This document shows positions 23,526 to 32,943 of a DNA stretch of 54,401 nucleotides, piece by piece. The notes below the pieces were generated by a model. That model made no database searches. It saw only the letters and a list, made by a program, of their open reading frames with translations, and was not told the DNA's origin. This DNA comes from Deltaproteobacteria bacterium. GTDB lineage: Bacteria > Desulfobacterota > Desulfuromonadia > Desulfuromonadales > Geopsychrobacteraceae. The position numbers and the translations under genes are program-made. The stretch spans positions 1 to 54,401 of the forward strand of contig JAGYPB010000013.1 in assembly GCA_018399135.1 (NCBI GenBank). The letters run 5' to 3'. Within the stretch, counting starts at the first letter, position 1. Each line of letters begins with the position of its first letter.

Positions 23526-24464
23526 TCAAGACGCATGGTTAAGTTCGTCGATGAGCTTTTCCGCCATAATGGCAGCAACGGCACCGTCGCCAACAGCAGT
23601 AGATACCTGCTTGAGGACAGTGGTTCGGCAGTCGCCGGCAGCATATATGCCAGGGACATTGGTAATGGTGTCTTCACCACAACGGATGAAGCCATCTTCA
23701 TCAAGGTGCAGCAGATTTTTGACAAATCCAGTAGTGGGAGTAACCCCGATTGCTACGAACATTCCATTTATTTCGACCTGGCGGCAGGTACCGGTCTTCA
23801 TGTCGCACAAGACGGCTCCGGTGAGCCCACTATTGTCGGAGATGAATTTTTCGACAACAGAATTCCACACCATTTCAATCTTTTCGTTAGCAAAGATCCG
23901 ATCCTGCAGAATTTTGGTAGCGCGCAGTTTATCACGGCGATGAACCATATAGACCTTGCTGGCAAAACGGGTCAAAAACAGGGCTTCTTCCGCGGCGGTG
24001 TCCCCACCACCAATGACCGCAATAGGTTGGTTGCGGAAAAAAGCGCCGTCACAGGTGGCACAATAGGAAACTCCTTTACCGACCAGGGCGGCTTCACCGT
24101 TGATTCCGAGTTTGCGTGGAATCACCCCGGTGGTAATGATCACTGCTTTGCAGGTCATTTCCTTTCCATCGACCAGCAGGGTTTTGAAGTTGCCATGATC
24201 AGTGATTTTTTCGACGGTGCCGTAAGCGGTTTCGAGGCCAAATTCGACGCAATGCTCCTGAAAGCGCATCATCAGCTCCGGCCCTTCGATACCGCCGGGG
24301 TAGCCAGGCCAGTTTTCCACCAGGGTAGTGGTCATCATCTGCCCACCGAGGATCATTTTTTCAATCATCAGGGATTTTAAACAAGCGCGCGATGCGTAGA
24401 GCCCAGCGGTCATTCCCGCCGGCCCGCCGCCAATAATAATGACATCGTAATCGGTGTTGCTCAT
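23526..24464 (-). CDS. trxB: Thioredoxin-disulfide reductase
   Basis: A 312-residue low-molecular-weight flavoprotein that reduces thioredoxin with NADPH. FAD loop VIIIGGGPAGMTAGLYASRA at residues 6-25, redox centre SYCATCDGAFF (about 132-142), NADPH loop VIGGGDTAAEEALFL, HRRD for NADPH phosphate, and FAD-binding GIYAAGDCRTT near the C-terminus. AAAGGAG is 12 bases before the chosen ATG; an in-frame start 36 bases upstream is less likely. Preceded by the divergent small gene at 24628. Confidence 0.95.
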   Translation of the reverse strand: MSNTDYDVIIIGGGPAGMTAGLYASRACLKSLMIEKMILGGQMMTTTLVENWPGYPGGIEGPELMMRFQEHCVEFGLETAYGTVEKITDHGNFKTLLVDGKEMTCKAVIITTGVIPRKLGINGEAALVGKGVSYCATCDGAFFRNQPIAVIGGGDTAAEEALFLTRFASKVYMVHRRDKLRATKILQDRIFANEKIEMVWNSVVEKFISDNSGLTGAVLCDMKTGTCRQVEINGMFVAIGVTPTTGFVKNLLHLDEDGFIRCGEDTITNVPGIYAAGDCRTTVLKQVSTAVGDGAVAAIMAEKLIDELNHAS

Positions 24465-24627
24465 AATAAATTTTGACTCCTTTGTCGTCGATTTCTCCAT
24501 GCGATACAGATTCGAATACTTGCATAATTATGGTGAAAATGGAATACCTTGCAGCCAGACAATTCCGTTGAGTATGATGTGATCTGTTCGGCGATGTTGA
24601 GATTTTCTTGTGGTGGGAGGCAGCAGT

Positions 24628-24963
24628 GTGAAATTCATTCGTTTTATTGTGTGGGTGATATTGACCTTGATACTGGTTGTGGTAGTTGATCAATTGATGA
24701 TAAAGCGCCAGGTTACCACTCCGGTGCTGAAGCAAACCCAGGCGTTTTATCGTGATTTTCGTCTGCGGTTACTGACCCTGGTACGCTCTGATGACCTCGA
24801 TGACCGCATCGGTCAGACCATTGAGACACAAAAAAATAGTTCTGATGAGGGTACTCCCGTGCGCTATCTCTATGTTGACGCTGCCGGGGTGTTGCATTTT
24901 GCCGATAGCCTCAACGAAGTGCCCCCTGCCTATCGTCAGAGTGCTCAACAATTGGCTCAGTAA
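24628..24963 (+). CDS. Small membrane-anchored protein with DUF4124-like C-terminus
   Basis: A 111-residue protein. GTG start at 24628 is chosen because GGGAGG lies eight bases upstream. Residues 3-25 form one hydrophobic helix (FIRFIVWVILTLILVVVVDQL), then an extracytoplasmic charged helix and a C-terminal VRYLYVDAAGVLHFADSLNEVPPAYR, which recalls the DUF4124 pattern (y-x-D-x-x-G-v-h-f-x-D). Likely periplasmic with an N-terminal anchor. No function can be given. Convergent with the nitrilase gene (20-base gap). Confidence 0.65.
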   Translation: MKFIRFIVWVILTLILVVVVDQLMIKRQVTTPVLKQTQAFYRDFRLRLLTLVRSDDLDDRIGQTIETQKNSSDEGTPVRYLYVDAAGVLHFADSLNEVPPAYRQSAQQLAQ

Positions 24964-24982
24964 TCAGCCTTCTGCGGGTTCG

Positions 24983-25768
24983 TCATGGTGTGCCGTAAAT
25001 ATCGGCGCGGCGATCATGCAGGATCTTGATCTGATCGCGATAGGTCTGCATTTCGGCAAAATCACCATCAGCGATCAGTTCGATATCTTCTTCTGCGGCC
25101 TGTGCGAGGACCGTTCCCAGCGGCGAGATGATCCGACTGAGTCCACAAAAATCCAGCTTCCCCTGCACCCGGCAGCAGTTGGCGGCTACCACAAAGAGTT
25201 GATTTTCTATTGCTCTGGCGCGCAACAGGGTTTGCCAGTGCTCCCCCCGTGGTTTTGGCCATTCCGCCGGGACGCAAATGACCTCAGCCCCTGCCAAAGC
25301 CAGCTTGCGAAAGAGCTCAGGGAAACGCAGATCGTAACAGATAGCGACGCCGACTTTACCAACCGAGGTAGCGACTACCAGACTGTGGTTGCCGGCACCA
25401 AGGTGTCTGTCCTCACCCATGGCAGAAAACAGATGAAGTTTGCGGTAACTGCCGACGACTTCACCCTGATCGATGACATAGGCAGTATTGTAAATCTGGC
25501 CGTCGCTCAACTCCGGTAGACTGCCGACGCAGACCATGCCTGATTCTGCGCATAGTTGTTGCAATTCCTTGACAATCTCGGGGGTGCGCCGGGCCAGAGT
25601 GGGAAGGTGGCGATAGTCGTAGCCGGTGCTCCACATCTCCGGCAGGACGGCAAGTTTAACGCCATCGGCAGCGACCCGGTTCAGGGCCTCAGTGGCCTGT
25701 TTGCGGTTGTTGTCGATGTTTCCCAGATCGATGTTGAACTGAATAGCGGCGCAGCGTAGTTGTTTCAT
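24983..25768 (-). CDS. Carbon-nitrogen hydrolase (nitrilase superfamily, omega-amidase/Nit2-like)
   Basis: A 261-residue amidase with the complete catalytic triad: Glu44 in AVLPEMWSTGYD, Lys110 in SYRKLHLF, and Cys144 in VAICYDLRFPELFR. The sequence style (RCAAIQFNID start; WPKPRGEHWQTLLRARAIENQLFVVAANC) is that of omega-amidases and related deaminating hydrolases acting on small amides such as alpha-ketoglutaramate, or deaminated glutathione. Start supported by AAGGAG. Confidence 0.9.
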   Translation of the reverse strand: MKQLRCAAIQFNIDLGNIDNNRKQATEALNRVAADGVKLAVLPEMWSTGYDYRHLPTLARRTPEIVKELQQLCAESGMVCVGSLPELSDGQIYNTAYVIDQGEVVGSYRKLHLFSAMGEDRHLGAGNHSLVVATSVGKVGVAICYDLRFPELFRKLALAGAEVICVPAEWPKPRGEHWQTLLRARAIENQLFVVAANCCRVQGKLDFCGLSRIISPLGTVLAQAAEEDIELIADGDFAEMQTYRDQIKILHDRRADIYGTP

Positions 25769-26042
25769 GAAGCAGTCTCCTTGATGCAGATAAACAAGCG
25801 TTTTATTTTTAACGGGGATGATGGGATGTCAGCAATACCCCAATTCTCTACCGTAGTTTGATGGAAATAGCCCATAGAGGCGGTTTTAGGCCACTTGTGT
25901 GTCACGATATCGTAGTGTTTTACAAACAGTGGTTTCGATAATTCTTGCTTTTAGGGGCTGAATTGAATACCTTTTTGGACGGTCATTTTTATACCATTGA
26001 ATCGTCCTTTGTAACAAATACAAAGCCCGACAGGATGAACTA
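25769..26042. other. Intergenic region ahead of the mrp operon, no gene seen
   Basis: 274 bases between the divergent nitrilase and mrpA genes. Open frames here on the reverse strand overlap mrpA and have unlikely composition. No clear promoter, riboswitch or terminator could be assigned; AGGA at 26031-26036 is the ribosome site of mrpA. Confidence 0.5.
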
Positions 26043-28871
26043 ATGAATCTTGCACTGATCCCTTTGCTTCCCTTGTTGGGAGCGGTCATTCCCTCCCTGT
26101 TTCGCAGCCGCAACCTGAATGCGCTCACTGCCGGAGCTATTGCCGGTATTTCGATGCTGCTGTTGTTGTTCCAGGCCCCGGCGGTGTTCAACGGCGAGAT
26201 GCCACTGGCGAGTTGGAGCTGGATCCCTACTATTGGCTTGAATTTCGCGTTTCGCGTCAGTGGTTTCGGCTTCATGTTTGCTTTTTTGATTCTCGGTATT
26301 GGCTTACTGATTGTCATCTACGCCCGTTTTTATATCTCAGCTGATGATCCGATGGGGCGTTTTTATACCTATCTGCTGCTGTTTATGGGGTCGATGCTCG
26401 GGATCGTCCTGTCGGAAAACATCATTCTGCTGATGATGTTCTGGGAGTTGACCAGTATCAGCTCGTTTTTGCTGATCGGCTTCTGGAGTTACCGCACCGA
26501 TGCCCGCGAGGGGGCGCGTCAGGCCCTGGTGATCACCGGCGGGGGCGGGCTGGCGATGATCGCCGGCTTTCTACTCCTCGGCAATATTGTCGGCAGTTTC
26601 GAGCTGACAACGATTCTGGCCTCGAAAGAAATTCTTCATGCCCATCACCTCTATCCAGTGACCCTGATTCTGATTCTGCTTGGCGCCTTTACCAAGTCGG
26701 CGCAGTTTCCTTTCCAGTTCTGGCTGCCCCATGCCATGGCGGCACCGACACCGGTCAGCGCCTACCTTCATTCGGCGACTATGGTGAAAGCCGGGGTTTT
26801 CTTGCTGGCGCTGTTGTTTCCGGTGTTGTCGGGTAGTTCCCTGTGGTTTTACATTGTCACACCGGTGGGTCTGATCACCCTGATGTTTGCTGCTTACATG
26901 GCTATGTTCAAGGACGATCTGAAGGGGTTACTGGCCTATTCTACCGTCAGTCACCTCGGACTGATCACCTTGCTGCTCGGGCTCGGCAGCCCACTGGCGG
27001 CCTTTACTGCAGTGTTCCATATCTTAAACCATGCCGCCTTTAAGGCCGGGCTGTTCATGCTCGCCGGGATTATCGATCATGAAACCGGCACCCGCGATAT
27101 GAAGCGTCTGTCAGGGCTATGGAAGTACATGCCGATTACCGGCACCCTGACCATGCTGGGTTGCGCGGCGATGGCCGGTGTACCTTTGTTCAACGGTTTC
27201 TTGAGCAAGGAGATGTTTCTCGCCGAAACCCTGGAACCGAACCTTTTTGGTGCCTTCAGCTGGATTGTGCCGGTGGGTGCCACTCTGGCGGCGGTTTTTG
27301 CCGTGGCCTACTCGATCCGTATGGTGCATGACGTTTTCTTCAAGGAGCCCGCTACCGATCTGCCGAAAAAGCCCCATGAGCCGCCTCACGGCATGCGCCT
27401 GCCGGCAGAGATTCTGATGACCATCTGTTTGCTGGTCGGTCTGTTTCCCATGACCCTGGCAGCGCCAATGGTCAATGTTGCGGCCGGCAGTATCCTCGGC
27501 GCAGCAACCCCTGATTACCATATTGCTATCTGGCACGGTCTTAATATGGCCCTGGCGATGAGTGTCATTGCCCTGGCTGGTGGCGCAATGTTCTATCTCC
27601 AGCGTCTGCGCCTGTTTGATTCTCACCGTTGGTGTATGCGCTATTGTGACGGTAAGGCAAACTTTGAGGCTTTTATCAGTGGCGTGGTTCAAGGTGGTAG
27701 AAAGTTGACCGGCCTGATGGAAAACGGATCCCTGCAGCGTTATATTGCCTTGCTGGTAGGAGCCGTGGTCGTGCTTGGCGCGAGTCCGTTTTTCGGGTCA
27801 AGTGCACCTTTAATCGGTCCTTTGGCCATGTCATCGGTCGATCCGGTGACCCTGGTTATGGGGCTGGTGTTGATCGTCTGTGCCGTGGCAACGGTGGTTC
27901 ACCATCGCAACCGGATTCTGGCGATTATCATGCTCGGTACAGTAGGATTGATTGTTTCCCTGTCCTTTATCCGTTTTTCGGCACCGGATCTGGCCTTGAC
28001 CCAGATTTCAGTTGAGGTGGTCACCATTATCCTGCTGATGATGGCATTGCATCTGCTACCGCGCACCACCCCGGTGGAATCGAGCAGTGCCCGGCGCTGG
28101 CGTGATATTCTCCTGTCGGTGGCAGCGGGTGGTGGTTGTACCGCACTGATGATGGCCGTGCTGACCCGCCCCTATGATACCATTGCCGGTTATTTTCTCG
28201 AAAACAGCAAGCCCGGCGGTGGCGGTACCAATGTGGTCAACGTCATTCTGGTTGACTTCCGGGGTTTTGATACCCTGGGTGAGATTACCGTGCTGGTGAT
28301 TGCCGGCCTGGTGATTTACGCCATGCTGCATAATTTTGAGCTAACCGCACCCAAGATTGATGCGCTGGGACGACCCTGGGTTCAAGATCGCTTTCCGATG
28401 ATTCTGGCGCAGATCACCCGGCCGTTGATGCCGTTGGCGCTGCTGTTTGCCGCCTATATCTTTCTGCGTGGGCACAATGAACCGGGTGGCGGTTTTATTG
28501 CCGGACTGATCGTCGCGTCGGTACTGATCCTCCAGTACATTTCCAGCGGGATTGTCTGGACGCGCCCACGGTTGACCGTCGATAACCATATTATTATGGC
28601 CTGGGGTCTGGTGATTGCGGTGGCGACCGGGGTTGGTAGCTGGATGGTTGGTTATCCGTTTTTGACCAGCAGTTTCACCTATCTGAAATGGCCACTGGTC
28701 GGCAAGTTTGAGGTCGCCAGTGCTATAGCCTTTGACCTCGGCGTGTTTCTGGCGGTGGTCGGTTCGGTCATGCTGGTGCTGGTGAAGTTGGGATCGATGA
28801 ATTCGGCGGATGCTGAAATCGTGTCAACCAGCGTACAAAATGAAAAAGATGAACAAGAAGGAGCACATTAA
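26043..28871 (+). CDS. mrpA: Mrp Na+/H+ antiporter subunit A fused to subunit B
   Basis: A 942-residue polytopic protein, the core subunit of the multi-subunit Mrp cation/proton antiporter, related to complex I subunit NuoL. The NuoL-like part (residues 1-500) has the conserved Glu in MMFWELTSISSFLLIGFW, the Lys in FTKSAQFPFQFWLPHAM.APTPVSAYLHSATMVKAG and AYSTVSHLGLITLLLG. The C-terminal portion carries the MrpA MbhD/E-like segment (FIRFSAPDLALTQISVEVV) and a full MrpB domain (LRGHNEPGGGFIAGLIVASVLILQYIS, residues about 800-930). Fusion of A and B is known in group 2 Mrp systems. First of six contiguous genes; AGGA site upstream. Confidence 0.93.
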   Translation: MNLALIPLLPLLGAVIPSLFRSRNLNALTAGAIAGISMLLLLFQAPAVFNGEMPLASWSWIPTIGLNFAFRVSGFGFMFAFLILGIGLLIVIYARFYISADDPMGRFYTYLLLFMGSMLGIVLSENIILLMMFWELTSISSFLLIGFWSYRTDAREGARQALVITGGGGLAMIAGFLLLGNIVGSFELTTILASKEILHAHHLYPVTLILILLGAFTKSAQFPFQFWLPHAMAAPTPVSAYLHSATMVKAGVFLLALLFPVLSGSSLWFYIVTPVGLITLMFAAYMAMFKDDLKGLLAYSTVSHLGLITLLLGLGSPLAAFTAVFHILNHAAFKAGLFMLAGIIDHETGTRDMKRLSGLWKYMPITGTLTMLGCAAMAGVPLFNGFLSKEMFLAETLEPNLFGAFSWIVPVGATLAAVFAVAYSIRMVHDVFFKEPATDLPKKPHEPPHGMRLPAEILMTICLLVGLFPMTLAAPMVNVAAGSILGAATPDYHIAIWHGLNMALAMSVIALAGGAMFYLQRLRLFDSHRWCMRYCDGKANFEAFISGVVQGGRKLTGLMENGSLQRYIALLVGAVVVLGASPFFGSSAPLIGPLAMSSVDPVTLVMGLVLIVCAVATVVHHRNRILAIIMLGTVGLIVSLSFIRFSAPDLALTQISVEVVTIILLMMALHLLPRTTPVESSSARRWRDILLSVAAGGGCTALMMAVLTRPYDTIAGYFLENSKPGGGGTNVVNVILVDFRGFDTLGEITVLVIAGLVIYAMLHNFELTAPKIDALGRPWVQDRFPMILAQITRPLMPLALLFAAYIFLRGHNEPGGGFIAGLIVASVLILQYISSGIVWTRPRLTVDNHIIMAWGLVIAVATGVGSWMVGYPFLTSSFTYLKWPLVGKFEVASAIAFDLGVFLAVVGSVMLVLVKLGSMNSADAEIVSTSVQNEKDEQEGAH

Positions 28872-29207
28872 ATGGAGCTGCTGTTTACTTCCTGTCTGGG
28901 TGTGATGATTGCCTGCGGTGTTTATCTGATGCTCCGCGCACGAACGTTTCCCTTTGTGCTTGGACTGACCCTGCTCGGCTATGCCGTCAACATGTTTTTG
29001 TTTGTCAGCGGTCGACTCAAAACCAATCTGCCTGCGGTGGTTTCCCCTGAACAATTGCAATATACCGATCCTCTGCCTCAGGCCCTGGTTCTGACGGCCA
29101 TTGTTATCGGTTTTGCAATGGTTGCATTTGTCGTGGTCCTGGCGTTACGAGCCAGCGGCGAGCTAGGTACCGACCACGTTGACGGCCATAAGGAGAACAA
29201 CTCATGA
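28872..29207 (+). CDS. mrpC: Mrp antiporter subunit C
   Basis: A 111-residue NuoK-like subunit with three helices: LLFTSCLGVMIACGVYLML, FVLGLTLLGYAVNMFLFVSG and LPQALVLTAIVIGFAMVAFVVVLAL. The motif TDPLPQALVLTAIVI is diagnostic. Starts directly after the mrpA stop (no gap) and its stop overlaps mrpD as ATGA. Confidence 0.94.
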   Translation: MELLFTSCLGVMIACGVYLMLRARTFPFVLGLTLLGYAVNMFLFVSGRLKTNLPAVVSPEQLQYTDPLPQALVLTAIVIGFAMVAFVVVLALRASGELGTDHVDGHKENNS

Positions 29208-30772
29208 ATCATCTGATCGTTGCTCCCTTGTTGCTGCCGTTATTGATGGGAGCGATCATTGTCCTGGCGGTTAACCGCAGCATTTCCTTGCACCGTACTC
29301 TGGGGTTGATCAGTTCTGCGGTAGTTACTCTGATTACCGGGGTACTTCTGTATCAGGCCATGACCGGGCCGATCCAGATGTACGTTCTCGGTGACTGGAG
29401 TCCACCCTTTGGAATCATCATGGTGCTCGATCGTTTAAGTGCGATGATGATTTTTATCACCTCCCTGCTGGCTTTTCTTTGTCTGCTGTATGCGGTGAAG
29501 GGCACCGATGAACAGGGGAAAAACTTTCACGCGTTGTTCCAGTTTCAGCTGCTCGGTATCAATGGGGCTTTTCTGACCGGCGATATTTTCAACCTCTTTG
29601 TCTTTTTTGAGGTCATGCTGTTGTCCTCCTATGGGCTGGTGCTGCATGGTGGCGGCGCCCGGCGCACCAAGGCCGGGATGCACTACGTGATGCTCAATCT
29701 GGTTGGTTCCAGTGTGTTTTTGATCGGGGTGGGTGTCCTTTATGGCCTGCTCGGTTCTCTCAATATGGCGGATATGGCAGTGCGTCTGGCCAGTGCCCCG
29801 GCTGACAATGCTGCCTTGCTGCAGGCCGGAGGGTTGATTCTTTTTGGTGTGTTTGCTCTCAAAGCGGCGCTGATTCCCCTGTATTTCTGGTTGCCCAACG
29901 CCTACGGCTTTACCAGTGCCCCGGTTGCCGCCCTGTTTGCGGTCATGACCAAGGTCGGGGTTTACGTCATTCTGCGCGTCTACACATTGATATTTGGAGA
30001 TCACGCCGGAGTTGCAGCCAATGTCCTCGAGCCGTGGCTGCTACCGGTCGCGCTGGTAACCCTGGTCGCCGGATCCATCGGCGTTGTCGCCAGCCGTGAC
30101 CTGCGCCAGACAATCGCTTATATGGTAGTGGTTTCGGTCGGCACCCTGCTGGCGGTGATCGGTACCTTCAGTGTAGATGGCATCGCCGCAGCCATCGTTT
30201 ATCTTCCTCATACCACCTTTATGACCGCCGCCATGTTTCTGGTCGCTGATATGATTCGCCAACAACGTCTTGATGCCGGTGCGGCCTTGACTCCTGATCG
30301 GCCGGTTGGGCAGGAACGATTGCTGGGGCTGTTATTTTTAGGCGCCGCAGTGGCGATTGGTGGATTGCCGCCGTTAAGTGGATTTACTGCCAAGGTGATG
30401 ATGCTGATGGGGGTACAGGCCCATGCTGCCGCGCCCTGGATCTGGTCGCTGGTACTGATTGGTGGGCTGATGGGACTGATCGCCCTCGGGCGCGCCGGTA
30501 GTGTGATCTTCTGGAAAACCATGCCTCTTGATGACAGTGGTGTCGGCGCCTTTTCTAAAGAACCTCACGCCGATATCCCTCGCTATGGCATTGGTTATAG
30601 CTTTCCGGTGCTGATTCTTCTGGCTATCAGCCCGCTCCTGGTGTTGTTCGGCGGCCCCTTAAGTGATTTTGGATACGCGGTCGCCGCTCAAATCAGCCAG
30701 CCGGTTTATTATATCGAAGCGGTGCTCGGTAGTGATGCTGTTGCTGCGCTGCTGTCTGCAGGAGGTTACTAA
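29204..30772 (+). CDS. mrpD: Mrp antiporter subunit D
   Basis: A 522-residue NuoM/N-like subunit with about 14 helices. Key residues: Glu in FNLFVFFEVMLLSSYGLVLHG, Lys in FALKAALIPLYFWLPNAYGFTSAPVAALFAVMTKVGVY, and RDLRQTIAYMVVVSVG. These line the proton path in this family. ATGA overlap with mrpC upstream; TAATG overlap with mrpE downstream. Confidence 0.94.
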   Translation: MNHLIVAPLLLPLLMGAIIVLAVNRSISLHRTLGLISSAVVTLITGVLLYQAMTGPIQMYVLGDWSPPFGIIMVLDRLSAMMIFITSLLAFLCLLYAVKGTDEQGKNFHALFQFQLLGINGAFLTGDIFNLFVFFEVMLLSSYGLVLHGGGARRTKAGMHYVMLNLVGSSVFLIGVGVLYGLLGSLNMADMAVRLASAPADNAALLQAGGLILFGVFALKAALIPLYFWLPNAYGFTSAPVAALFAVMTKVGVYVILRVYTLIFGDHAGVAANVLEPWLLPVALVTLVAGSIGVVASRDLRQTIAYMVVVSVGTLLAVIGTFSVDGIAAAIVYLPHTTFMTAAMFLVADMIRQQRLDAGAALTPDRPVGQERLLGLLFLGAAVAIGGLPPLSGFTAKVMMLMGVQAHAAAPWIWSLVLIGGLMGLIALGRAGSVIFWKTMPLDDSGVGAFSKEPHADIPRYGIGYSFPVLILLAISPLLVLFGGPLSDFGYAVAAQISQPVYYIEAVLGSDAVAALLSAGGY

Positions 30773-31272
30773 TGCAAGGCAACCGTTTGATACCTCATCC
30801 GTTAATGAGTTTTGCGCTGATTATTCTATGGCTGCTGCTCAATAATACCTTTTCCTTTGGTCACATTCTTCTTGGTACCTTGCTCGGGATCATGATCCCC
30901 TGGTTTACCAACCGCTTCTGGCCGGCGCGACCCCGGATCTGCAAGCGCCGTTTGTTTCTGAAGTTTTTCTTCGGAATTTTTTTATATGATGTGGTGGTAG
31001 CCAATCTCAACGTGGTGCGATTGATTTTGCAGCCCGATATTTCCAAATTACAGCCAAAGTTTATTGAGATACCCCTTGATACCGATGATCCGATGGTCAT
31101 TTCCATTCTCGCCAACGTTATTTCCATGACCCCGGGGACGGTATCAACAGAAATCACCGCAGATAAAAAAACCTTGATTGTTCACGGGCTCAATGTACCC
31201 GATGAAAGGGCCGCCATTGCTGAGATCAAGTCGCGTTACGAAACCACCCTCAAGGAGATCTTCACATGCTGA
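30772..31272 (+). CDS. mrpE: Mrp antiporter subunit E
   Basis: A 166-residue subunit with two N-terminal helices and a cytoplasmic C-terminal domain holding the family signature VISILANVISMTPGTVSTEITADKKTLIVHGLNV. The ribosome site GGAGGT lies inside the end of mrpD, and ATG overlaps its TAA by one base. Stop overlaps mrpF. Confidence 0.93.
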   Translation: MQGNRLIPHPLMSFALIILWLLLNNTFSFGHILLGTLLGIMIPWFTNRFWPARPRICKRRLFLKFFFGIFLYDVVVANLNVVRLILQPDISKLQPKFIEIPLDTDDPMVISILANVISMTPGTVSTEITADKKTLIVHGLNVPDERAAIAEIKSRYETTLKEIFTC

Positions 31273-31535
31273 ACGTCGCCCTTATTATTGCGTTCGTTTT
31301 TATGACCCTGGCCCAGTTACTGAACCTTTATCGTCTGTTCAAGGGGCCGAGCCTGCCGGATCGGATTCTGGCGCTGGATACTATGTACATCAACGCCCTG
31401 GCCCTGTTTGTGTTGTTGGGGATTTATTTTGATACGGCAACCTACTTTGAAGCAGCGCTGATTATCGCCGTGATGGGTTTTATCAGCACCGTAGCAACCA
31501 GTAAATATCTGATGCGCGGCGATATTGTCGAATAA
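31266..31535 (+). CDS. mrpF: Mrp antiporter subunit F
   Basis: An 89-residue three-helix subunit (LIIAFVFMTLAQLLNLYRLFKGP, then LALDTMYINALALFVLLGIYF, then EAALIIAVMGFISTVATSKYL). The motif GPSLPDRILALDTM is typical. Begins within the end of mrpE with AAGGAG ahead of it. Confidence 0.93.
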   Translation: MLNVALIIAFVFMTLAQLLNLYRLFKGPSLPDRILALDTMYINALALFVLLGIYFDTATYFEAALIIAVMGFISTVATSKYLMRGDIVE

Positions 31536-31550
31536 GTTGAGGAGTATGAC

Positions 31551-31868
31551 ATGATGATTGTCGAGATTCTGGTCTCTTTCTTTTTAATTCTTGGAGCCTT
31601 TTTTGCCCTGGCCGGCTCCATCGGTCTGTTTCGCTTGCGGGACTTTTTCACCCGTTTACATGGGCCGACCAAGGCAACTACCCTGGGAGTTGGTTGTCTG
31701 GCTATCGCCTCGGCCATTTATTTTACTTTTCATAAGGAAGGGATCAGTCTGCACGAAGTACTGATCACCCTGTTTCTGTTCATCACCGCGCCGGTCAGTG
31801 CCCATTTCCTTGCCAAGGCCGCTCGTCATCAGCGGCTGCATGAGGATAAAGACCATCCTGACGCGTAA
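31551..31868 (+). CDS. mrpG: Mrp antiporter subunit G
   Basis: A 105-residue subunit with helices ILVSFFLILGAFFALAGSIGL, ATTLGVGCLAIASAIYFTF and VLITLFLFITAPVSAHFLAKAA; the motif LFRLRDFFTRLHGPTKATTLG is diagnostic. GAGGAG precedes the ATG. Last gene of the six-gene mrp operon, followed by a long bidirectional terminator. Confidence 0.93.
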   Translation: MMIVEILVSFFLILGAFFALAGSIGLFRLRDFFTRLHGPTKATTLGVGCLAIASAIYFTFHKEGISLHEVLITLFLFITAPVSAHFLAKAARHQRLHEDKDHPDA

Positions 31869-31884
31869 ATCTTGAATTGTTATG

Positions 31885-31929
31885 AATGCAAAAAGGCCGC
31901 AAACTTCTTGTCTGCGGCCTTTTTGCATT
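31885..31929. terminator. Bidirectional terminator after mrpG
   Basis: Perfect 17-bp stem (31885-31901 with 31913-31929) whose ends are A-rich and T-rich, with an 11-base loop. Lies between mrpG and the convergent gene at 31953 and can serve both. Confidence 0.9.
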
Positions 31930-31952
31930 ATTATTAAAACGTGGAATGATTA

Positions 31953-32756
31953 TTATTCTGGATTAACCGAGTTTTGTTTCCATTGGGCTTTCATTTTGCG
32001 GTAGCGCAGATTGAGCCAGAAAATCATCAGCACAACAAATATGATGCCACCGATGGTCAGCCAGGGGTTGTCGCGATCAAGATAGCGGTTGATCAGGGTG
32101 ACGCCGAAGTACATTAATGAACAACCGAGAGCACTACCGGTCACAACTCCCAGGAAGGTACCGAGGCGGGACATCCCTAATAATCGTCCGAAAATTGAGC
32201 CGCCGACGCTGCCGGTTGCCGCCAATGGAAAGACACAAAAAGCAACAATGCCGGCAAAGGTGGCGCTTTTCATCCACGGATTGCTGGCAAGAATAAATTT
32301 TCCATCTTCCTGTAATTCTTCAAGCTTATCACCAATGAACGGCAGACGGTACAAAAAACCGATATGGAAAGCGAGCAGGCAGGCCACCATCACATCCATA
32401 TAAAATACCAGAAAGGCAAGCTCCCCGGATGAGAAAAACCGCGCAGCCTGTTGTACCGCCTCCTGCATCGCTTCGTCGACGGCACCACTCGTCTCGCCAC
32501 CTGTGCTGGAACTCCCACCCAAAATAACAAAGCGGCCAAAGAAGAAAAAAACCGCTGCTGCTGTCAACAACAGGGTTTTTACAAAGGCCCAACCGTGTTC
32601 GGAATAAAATAGCACCAATATCCCTAACGACAGGGCAAAAGGGGCGATCAGGGTAAAAAACCAGATGAAACCCAGTTGTTTGCGGTCAGCCCCGGCCTGT
32701 TCAGGAGTGGAGTCGGGAGTTGGAAGCTGGTTGTGTTTTTCAGGTTGTTGGCGCAA
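31953..32756 (-). CDS. Polytopic membrane protein, PF06695-like (small multidrug export/DedA-like)
   Basis: A 267-residue protein with a 27-residue charged N-terminus and about six helices. The segment FPLAATGSVGGSIFGRLLGMSRLGTFLGVVTGSALG matches the re-entrant motif of the PF06695 and SNARE-associated/DedA-like families, where it forms part of a transport core. Function in this family is poorly defined and the original drug-export name is weakly supported. Downstream of and convergent with the mrp operon. Ribosome binding site not obvious, so the true start may be slightly internal. Confidence 0.6.
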   Translation of the reverse strand: MRQQPEKHNQLPTPDSTPEQAGADRKQLGFIWFFTLIAPFALSLGILVLFYSEHGWAFVKTLLLTAAAVFFFFGRFVILGGSSSTGGETSGAVDEAMQEAVQQAARFFSSGELAFLVFYMDVMVACLLAFHIGFLYRLPFIGDKLEELQEDGKFILASNPWMKSATFAGIVAFCVFPLAATGSVGGSIFGRLLGMSRLGTFLGVVTGSALGCSLMYFGVTLINRYLDRDNPWLTIGGIIFVVLMIFWLNLRYRKMKAQWKQNSVNPE

Positions 32757-32943
32757 CGTTTCTGCCCTCAGATATAGTGGAGCCAGGTTGCAATGACAGC
32801 GATGCTGTTCAAAAACTAGGAATTTAGCTTATCCTTGTGGGGTTGTTCAAGTATGATCGGCAACTGGTTCGTCGATTTGTCATGCCATGGTGAGGTCTAA
32901 CAGATCTGATGTTTTCAGGCGGCTGTTAAAGGATTCATTGTTC

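Noticed and set aside
23496-24380. Forward 294-residue open frame opposite trxB
   Set aside because: Antisense of an intact thioredoxin reductase with all motifs.
25886-26317. Reverse open frame overlapping the mrpA start
   Set aside because: Low-complexity basic translation, no ribosome site, overlaps a certain gene.
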